DNA of 63,000 nucleotides from NCBI RefSeq assembly GCF_963678635.1, contig NW_026971028.1, positions 1-63,000 of the forward strand, given 5' to 3'. Below are positions 57,193 through 63,000 of this stretch, in pieces. Numbering within the stretch: the stretch's first letter is position 1; every line of letters begins with the position of its first letter. The translations under genes were made by a program, and so were the position numbers. This DNA comes from Symsagittifera roscoffensis. Taxonomy: Eukaryota > Xenacoelomorpha > Acoela > Convolutidae. Under the pieces are notes generated by a model that saw nothing but the letters and a program-made list of their open reading frames with translations, was not told the origin of the DNA and made no database searches.

Positions 57193-57549
57193 TTTATAGC
57201 CAGATTGATGCGTGAAGAAATCTTGAGGGAACACTGGCTTCCCTAGCATCACATCGTCATTGAAGCAGAGAAAATGTTTGGCCAGACCTGGAATCTTGTG
57301 CAGCTGACTTTCAATAGCTGGAGATGAAAAAGTCGGCAGATACCCTTCGCCAGACGGAAAGATTTGAGCATGAGTCACAATAGTTAGTCTGGGCGATTCC
57401 AAGTTGAGCCAAGCAGGCACCTGGCCATTTGTCACAATGAAAATATGTCGCACCCAAGGAGCGAATTTCGCTACCGATCTCAGAGACTAGCGCAGCTCCT
57501 CATTGTCGGTAAATCGACCCGGCGAGAGCCATTCAGGGTCTGCTATCAC
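57193..57549 (-). pseudogene. GNPTAB: GNPTAB-like exon 5: Stealth conserved region 2
   Basis: 119 codons with [48 protein letters not shown] and HQSGYK, extremely close to animal GNPTAB. TAG at 57487-57489 sits where NEELRYSLRS has Tyr. Donor GTAAGC. Confidence 0.9.
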
Positions 57550-59683
57550 CTAAAATGTCACCTAATATTATTTTGTAAGAGTAACATTTATACGCTAAAA
57601 GAAAATCGTGTTCTTTCCCACTGAATCTTATGTTTATTTTCACTTTTAACAATTCTAACTCAGACCACACAAGGTCTAAGAAAACAATGGGATGTCTGAT
57701 GAAAACAACGAAAAATGATTTCCATTAAGAAAATTGATTTCCATTAAGCCTTCCAACAAAACAAAAATTCATTAGTTAAAAACAAAAAGTATATTCAAAT
57801 CTGTAAGTTTGACTTTTTATAGAAGGCATTTACAATGATAGGTGCGGTGCATTTCTATTTTCATACTTTCCCATGAAATAGAAAACAAGACTAGTTTTCC
57901 CTTTAAGTGTGCGCGAATATTTTTGACAAACAAAATTGTTGATCAACTATGAAATTTGGGCTAATGACATTAAACATCAGCTTTTGAAACTTGAGTCGTG
58001 AATGGAAACAAGACTGTTCGTTTACAGGGCAAAGTCCTGAATGTTTCGACTGCCCTTTAATCCATATCAAAAAATTTTTTGAAGAAAAGAGTACCCAAAA
58101 GCTAAATTTTGGACCCAAAGATAAATTTTGATTGAGTCGTACGAATTTAAAAAGACCATTTAGCTAGTCTCATTTAAATTTTGGAACGATTTTGTTGTGC
58201 GAGATGATTCACCATGCATAAATAGTTCGTAATATGCTCTAAGAATTATGAATAAAATCCTAAAATCGCGCATAAATTAGTCCAGAGCATGGCCAAATTG
58301 GCAATTTTCAACCCTCATAACATTGCAAAAAAGATCGAAGGTATCATAATTTTTAAATTTGATTTCGAGGAGTCGATATCTTGAATGGTAAATAAATTTT
58401 TTTGTTAAAATCTAAGATTTCGATCGCCGAAATTTGGTTACACCAAGCATAAAAAAACCACACCAAACAAAAAAATTCCGTTTTAGTTGAAAGTCGGAAC
58501 ATAACTAAATCAATAAGCATCAATTTCATGTAGACCAATTGTAGTGCGGAACAATTCACTACGCATAGCTACTTTGTGTTACACTTCGTTATCAAAAGTT
58601 CAGGCACACTTTTTAGCTGCATTCCCGCACCTAGCGCCCATGGATTCTAATCGACTGTATTGGATTCACGAGACAAAAATTAATCCATTAAAATCCATAG
58701 TGAAATTGCAAAAGATGTAAAATTCAGATCACGAAATCGATTCTAAAGCCAATAAAATAGATTATTTTCGAAATAAAATAGTCCCTTATAATCGATTATA
58801 ACCCATTAGTTTTTGCAAGTAAATTGCTTATTTTCGACAAGATATTTCATTATAATTGATTATTATTGTAAAAAAAAATCATTATAATTTTTCGTAATCC
58901 ATTTTCTTTTTGGAACTAAACTTGAATAATTTTGCAGAAGTTTTTACTAAATGCCAAGTGTCTCCACGTCATACACTCAAGTTTTCTACCTTCTCCACAA
59001 CTATAGAGGGAGGGGGGTTAACGGGGGGAAACTGGGGGGGGGGGGGTGTCAATCATTAACCCCCTTCACCAAAGTCTACCAATAAGTCATCTCCTCATGT
59101 TCAACCATAAGGGGGCGAATGACATGTGAGGTAAACAGGCATAAAGTAAAGGGAGGAGGGATAAAAACTGACATGAGTTGAGAAAACAGAGACAAAAAGT
59201 ATATAAATTTTAATGTGATATGTAACATTTTATGAAACGTAGTACGTAACAACTATGAGATAATTTGAAAAAAAAATTGTAAATTTCATGATTAATTTCT
59301 CAAAAAATCCATTATAATCGATTTTAATATCAAAAACTATTAAGATTAGAATCCATTTTTAATGGATTATAATCGATTGTTTTGTAATTTTATAGATACT
59401 GACCATATTATTGCAATATCATGGATTATGATCCATGGGCGCTCGGTTCGGTGTCGCTTCAAATCGACCGTAGTAAAGAGAATAAAGCAGTGAGCGCCCC
59501 CTTCTATCATAGTTGTTGTCGTCTGAAAATACACACCAATTGCTTTCACAAGTAGACCAGTATCCGCATAGGGACAGAAACGTATCAGGAGTTAAAATTA
59601 ACCTTTTGAGGATTACTAAAAACTGAAGTTTAGTTCTTGGCTTAAGCCGAACAATCAGACGAGGTATCTGTAAATTTACTTAC
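57550..59683 (-). other. GNPTAB-like intron with MITE insertion
   Basis: 2.1-kb intron, AT-rich, holding the 58634-59445 inverted-repeat element. No additional exon recognised. Confidence 0.65.
58634..59445. mobile_element. MITE-like element, ~810 bp, AT-rich
   Basis: Ends AGCGCCCATGGAT and ATCCATGGGCGCT form a terminal inverted repeat of 13 bp or more. The interior is full of ATAATCGATTATAATCCAT-like palindromic repeats, plus a G13 run at about 59034-59046. No ORF. Probably a non-autonomous DNA transposon in the intron. Confidence 0.6.
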
Positions 59684-59991
59684 TAAATATGCCTGTTGCG
59701 CTATGATATTGTTTTGTCGGGGGTTCCTTAAAATCCTCTCTCGACTTAAGTCGTGAATTATTTCCGCAATGATGAAGTTGGTTTTGTTGAAATTGGCGAA
59801 CTCTTCGATTGTCATAAAACGGAGAGCAGTCGAAGCGTCTGGGAAAGCATTGATCTCTACTTCCTTGTTCACTTTCAAATGTTTCTCTTTTGTTTCGAAT
59901 GCGATGAATTTGGATGGCACACAATCTTTCAGCAAACACTTCAGGGATGTTTCGTTAGTCTGAGGGTTCCGATGCTTTGAGTATATATGAC
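59684..59991 (-). pseudogene. GNPTAB: GNPTAB-like exon 4: spacer
   Basis: Encodes a CLLKDCVPSKFIAFE block like the CLL..C segment of animal GNPTAB, then a lysine-rich and helical spacer. Acceptor TTCTAG, donor GTAAGT, uninterrupted over 102 codons. Confidence 0.7.
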
Positions 59992-60865
59992 CTAGAAAAA
60001 AAATAGTTTAATCGAAATAACGGCGTATACGGCGAAAAAGCCCACAACATGTTATTTCGAATAGACCATTTATCTGATAATTGGCAGGGTAGTTTTAGTG
60101 AAGACAGTTTCCAAAAAATGGAATTCCCATTTGCTTTTCCCGAAAACCACGATCATTTGTTCTACAAAAACCAGGTCGCTGCCGCTTAGTGCAGAGAGAA
60201 TTCCCGCAACCGGGTTTTTCCGATTAAACACTTAAGCTAAAAATTGGTACGGAATTTTTCGAGAAAAGTCAACTTTTTTTTTACAAAAATGACTTCTCCG
60301 AGGGCCAAAACTTTCTTTCTAAAAATAAATTTTAGGGAATGACCGCCTTTCTGATAAGGTTTCTCTCAACCCGTTATTTCGATTATAGCCCTTGATATCA
60401 GATTTGGCTTAGTAGCTTTCAAAAAAAAGTCGAAAAAAAAACGATCAAAAATAAAAAAAAGGACAGATTTTTTTTTAGAAAAATAGGGCGTATTCTCTTA
60501 CACCAGGAAGATTACCACAACCTCTTTACACAATTAGGCCTTCAATCGCAGATTTAGGATTATGGTTTCTTAGAAAGGTCAAAAAAATTTGAGAAAACGG
60601 TCAAAAAAGCAAAAATTTGGTTTTTCCGAGGGTCATTATTTTTTGTTTAAAATTGGACTTATGCAGGGTCAAAAGTTTCAAAATGGCCAAAAATTTCCGA
60701 GAGCAGTAGAAAATATGTTAAGACCACCAGATAATTTGCAACTATTAATACCATAATTACCAAGTATTTTTCGGCTAACATCTTTTTTTCAAAACTACAT
60801 CGGGAACTTTTTCGAAGGCAACTGTAACAATTTCCGTAAAGCTAATCCGGTACAAAGAAACATTT
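59992..60865 (-). other. GNPTAB-like intron, AT-rich
   Basis: About 870 bp with many A/T runs and no exon or mobile element that I can support. Confidence 0.6.
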
Positions 60866-60871
60866 AGTTAC

Positions 60872-61011
60872 CTTCTCCTGATATATTAACTTCAGCTATT
60901 AACCCTTTTTTGATCAGATCTTGTTTGGCTTCACGTAATTGAAGCATTAATTCTCTATCAGATCTATTGACCCAAGTGTAGACAACGTCAATAGGCAGTA
61001 TTGGTGATAAC
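60872..61011 (-). pseudogene. GNPTAB: GNPTAB-like exon 3: Stealth conserved region 1
   Basis: LSPILPIDVVYTWVNRSDRE marks the sugar-phosphate transferase fold start. Acceptor ATTTAG, donor GTAACT, no break. Confidence 0.8.
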
Positions 61012-61090
61012 CTAAATCCATTATCATGTAACGAGATTGCTATAACTAATACGTCAGACGAACGAGACAAACAAAAACTACTCTTCAAAC

Positions 61091-61146
61091 TGGCTCCTTT
61101 TTCCAATTTTGTCACTGTACACAGAGAAGAATGAATCGCAGTTATA
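61091..61146 (-). pseudogene. GNPTAB: GNPTAB-like exon 2
   Basis: 56 bp in phase 0, encoding FFSVYSDKIGKRSQ, similar to the luminal stem of animal GNPTAB. Acceptor CTCGCAG; the donor GTTTGA is weak. Followed by a 79-bp intron. Confidence 0.55.
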
Positions 61147-61276
61147 CTGCGAGTAGATATAAAGATTCTAAAATAACAAATTAGACTCGCAATTTTCAAA
61201 AAAAAAAACAATTATTTGCATAAATTGTAATTGGCTTTGTAAGATCAAAAAAATTATCAAACAAATCAAATCTTAC

Positions 61277-61355
61277 CTCCAAAAGGTGGATGAAAATTAC
61301 AGTTACAATAATTATTAGGGTGTTCCACAGAAACGTAACTAGTTTTTTTTCTCAT
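61277..61355 (-). pseudogene. GNPTAB: GNPTAB-like exon 1: signal anchor
   Basis: The ATG at 61355-61353 is followed by A8. With the written sequence the Met frame is not hydrophobic, whereas the next frame encodes FLWNTLIIIVTVIFIHLLE, a good type II anchor, as expected for this protein. One A too many, by mutation or base-calling error, separates them. Donor GTAAGA; the anchor frame ends in phase 0, matching the next exon. Confidence 0.6.
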
Positions 61356-61429
61356 AGCTATCCTGAAAACAGAAAAGTCCCAATTGATCTAATTTGTTAT
61401 TATAACAGAAAATAGCGTTTTTCGGCGTG

Positions 61430-61484
61430 CATAATTACTACCCACGCCTTCACTAAAAACTGAAAACAAGGACGTGATTTTAAA
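61430..61484. repeat. 55-bp direct repeat, copy 1
   Basis: Identical over 55 bp to 62317-62371 (starts CATAATTACTACCC, ends GTGATTTTAAA). Confidence 0.9.
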
Positions 61485-62316
61485 GGACAAATGGATTAAC
61501 CAGGATAAATGGATTAACCCTGGGCATAAAAAATCAATGATATAAAAAACAATATCAGAGTTTTACAAATAGTTTGAATGTTTCAGTTTCTGAGCGCCAG
61601 AGACAAAAATAAGATCAAAGCGAGAAAAGGCACAAATTTTAGAGCACAAGCTCTACATGATCTAGAAAAATTGAAATGAACCGTACAATATCGCCCAAAA
61701 CTGATTTGGGGGGAGGTAAATATGGATTTTTCGGGAATTAACTTTAAATGCAGCCCAGATTTAAACAAAAGTATTAGTTTTATTTTAAAAAATTTTGATT
61801 GAAAAAACAGAAAATCAAGTAGCTAACAGCATTCAAAACATAAAAATGCGAAAACTAAAAATTGTAATTGTGTTGTTGTTCGAATAAATCAATACTCTAT
61901 ACCAGTAGTCGAGTTAAGGGGAGCGGGGCGAACGCCTCTTTTGTCAGCGATTCGACCCCCTGGCGACCTAAAGACTCCCTCCTTTGTACTGTTTTGAGAT
62001 GTCGATTTTTGGCTAACATACCTTAAAAGTTTTTTATAAGGTGCCTTCAGCTCCAATATATCCCTGCGCATATCTGTATTTTTATTTTATTTCTGTACAG
62101 GCTGACGGGTTTACAAAGGGTAAGACCCAGGAGGAGAAAAAAAAACAAAAAAGAAGTACCAAAAATTGTACCTGTTTCTAATCTACGGCTCAGTTTATTT
62201 TTTTGGTTAATTCTTTGCAACAGTCTTTGTCATTTATTCATAAAAGTGACACTTGAAAGCAAAGACTAACGAGGATCCCGCCGACATCCAATCCTCGTGC
62301 CCCGAATTCTGAAACC
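61485..62316. other. Non-coding DNA between direct repeats
   Basis: Contains an 18-bp duplicated block (AAATGGATTAACC twice at about 61489-61514) and one copy of the GCATATCTGTATTTTTATTT element at about 62068. No gene seen. Confidence 0.6.
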
Positions 62317-62371
62317 CATAATTACTACCCACGCCTTCACTAAAAACTGAAAACAAGGACGTGATTTTAAA
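62317..62371. repeat. 55-bp direct repeat, copy 2
   Basis: See 61430-61484; copies start 887 bp apart. The perfect identity suggests a recent duplication. Confidence 0.9.
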
Positions 62372-62475
62372 CGAGTTTTAGAGTTATTTGTTAAAATAAC
62401 TATTTTCAACGGGAAAAAAACAAGACACGTGACAAAAGTTCAGAACTCATTCGAAAATTTCAAAAAAAAAATTTC

Positions 62476-62689
62476 AGATCTGATCATGTCTGATGCAGTT
62501 CAGGACAGATATGCAATCTCACAACAAATGGATTCAACCTGGGCATATCTGTATTTTTATTTTTTTTCCGTAACATTAAAATTGTTGTATCTTCCAGGTC
62601 TGAACATGTCTGATACAGTTTAGGACAGATATGCAATCTCACAACAAATGGATTAACCCTGGGCATATCTGTATTTTTATTTTCTTTCT
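62476..62689. repeat. 120-bp tandem duplication at the E3 breakpoint
   Basis: Two copies, aligned at 62501 (CAGGACAGATATGC) and 62621 (TAGGACAGATATGC), both containing CACAACAAATGGATT and ending GGGCATATCTGTATTTTTATTT. The second ends directly at the resumed pol sequence. A third partial copy of the end is near 62068. Confidence 0.85.
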
Positions 62690-63000
62690 GTACGGGAGTC
62701 TATATCTCGCCTTGACATGCTCCTTTAGCGCCATGATCTGTCCATTCATCTCACCAGGGTTGTGGATGTCATCACTCAGTTTCACGCATATCATCCTTTT
62801 CACGATTTTCATATCGTCTTCTGGTACCAGATTCGTTCTGACGTTTGAGTTGCACGATAGTTCCCTGAATGGCTTTCTTGAAACCGCTATTTTCTCAAGT
62901 TCTTCACCACCTCTTATCTCTTGTATGTCCAGATTGTACGTTCCTGAAGATGGGTCCGTCTGTAACTCCCTGTCGTGGTGCCTTGTCTTCTCTTCCGCTA
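62690..63000 (-). pseudogene. E3-type pol linker fragment (before integrase)
   Basis: Minus-strand translation aligns with E2 24870-25160 (linker with HHDRELQTDPSSGTYNLD-like and MIALKEHVKARYRL-like blocks) and runs off the right edge. It resumes at the codons where the 51264 segment stops, on the same strand. Probably the rest of E3. Confidence 0.8.

Larger units (their letters stand above)
56291..61362 (-). pseudogene. GNPTAB: GNPTAB-like gene fragment (GlcNAc-1-phosphotransferase alpha/beta), 5' half, disrupted
   Basis: Six exons on the minus strand with matching phases and GT-AG introns: 61277-61355, 61091-61146, 60872-61011, 59684-59991, 57193-57549 and 56291-56663. In order they encode an N-terminal signal anchor, Stealth block 1 (PIDVVYTWVNRSD), a spacer, Stealth block 2 ([37 protein letters not shown]), and two Lin12-Notch repeats. 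In animals this Golgi enzyme adds GlcNAc-1-phosphate to lysosomal hydrolases, the first step of the mannose-6-phosphate tag. Three defects are seen: an 8-A run where 7 As would link the Met to the anchor, TAG 57487-57489 at a conserved Tyr, and TAA 56565-56567 at a Cys of the first LNR. The 3' half (spacer, DMAP-binding, last Stealth blocks, C-terminal anchor) is absent. Likely a truncated pseudogene. Confidence 0.85.

Noticed and set aside
22500-57500. Stop codons replacing sense codons in both retroelements and the host gene, as if the genetic code were altered
   Set aside because: The replaced residues are mixed (Tyr, Gln, Arg, Glu, Leu, Trp, Ser, Cys, Lys) and all three stops are involved, so no single reassignment fits. 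Frameshifts and deletions accompany them. Ordinary decay, or assembly errors, explains this.
38097-62371. Equality of E3 LTR length (888 bp) and the ~887-bp spacing of the 55-bp repeats as sign of a solo LTR
   Set aside because: The sequence between the 55-bp repeats shows no LTR similarity; numeric coincidence.

Overview
The window is eukaryotic, most likely from an invertebrate animal. It has a spliced, GNPTAB-like host gene fragment (Stealth and Lin12-Notch-repeat modules, GT-AG introns), AT-rich non-coding DNA, a tRNA-derived SINE, MITEs and a satellite array. About 80% of it is LTR retrotransposon of the Ty3/gypsy type. The species cannot be named from the sequence. No prokaryotic signals (operons, Shine-Dalgarno sites, CRISPR) are present.

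Layout. (1) 1-15871: element E1, minus strand, 3' end off the left edge, a diverged and more compact relative of the other two. (2) 15872-38096: element E2, plus strand, a giant (~22 kb) element with an 881-bp 5' LTR (TG...CA), candidate primer-binding site, long repeat-bearing leader, gag, protease, RT/RNase H, integrase, a TARG1-like macro domain, and then ~9 kb of additional coding sequence. (3) 38097-51264: element E3, minus strand, a close relative of E2 that inserted tail-to-tail into the 3' LTR of E2. (4) 51265-62689: an 11.4-kb non-element segment with a foldback element, a MITE, a ~340-bp satellite array, a SINE and the 5' half of a GNPTAB-like pseudogene. (5) 62690-63000: the E3-type pol sequence resumes at almost the same codon at which it stopped at 51264, so segment 4 looks inserted into E3.

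The notable biology is the coding content of E1-E3. Downstream of integrase and its GPY/F module they carry a macro-fold domain that has lost the TARG1 catalytic residues. A separate ORF follows with coiled coil plus a complete-looking SGNH (GDSL) hydrolase (Ser410, Asn459, Asp553, His556 in E2). Behind it is a large region that starts with a second, degenerate SGNH-like block, and then a ~1,000-aa cysteine-motif protein I cannot assign. The same layout in three copies, one of them diverged, argues that these are element genes and not passenger DNA. No envelope-like protein (signal peptide plus membrane anchor) was found.

A motif, TTGTCCGGGGAGT, sits immediately 5' of the 3' LTR and recurs inside pol and the macro region in two reading frames; it may be a set of internal polypurine-tract-like sites. 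All three elements are broken by stops, frameshifts and deletions, so none looks autonomous as written. The GNPTAB-like fragment is also broken: two in-frame stops at conserved codons and a one-base homopolymer shift.

All statements come from reading the sequence and family knowledge; no database search was run.
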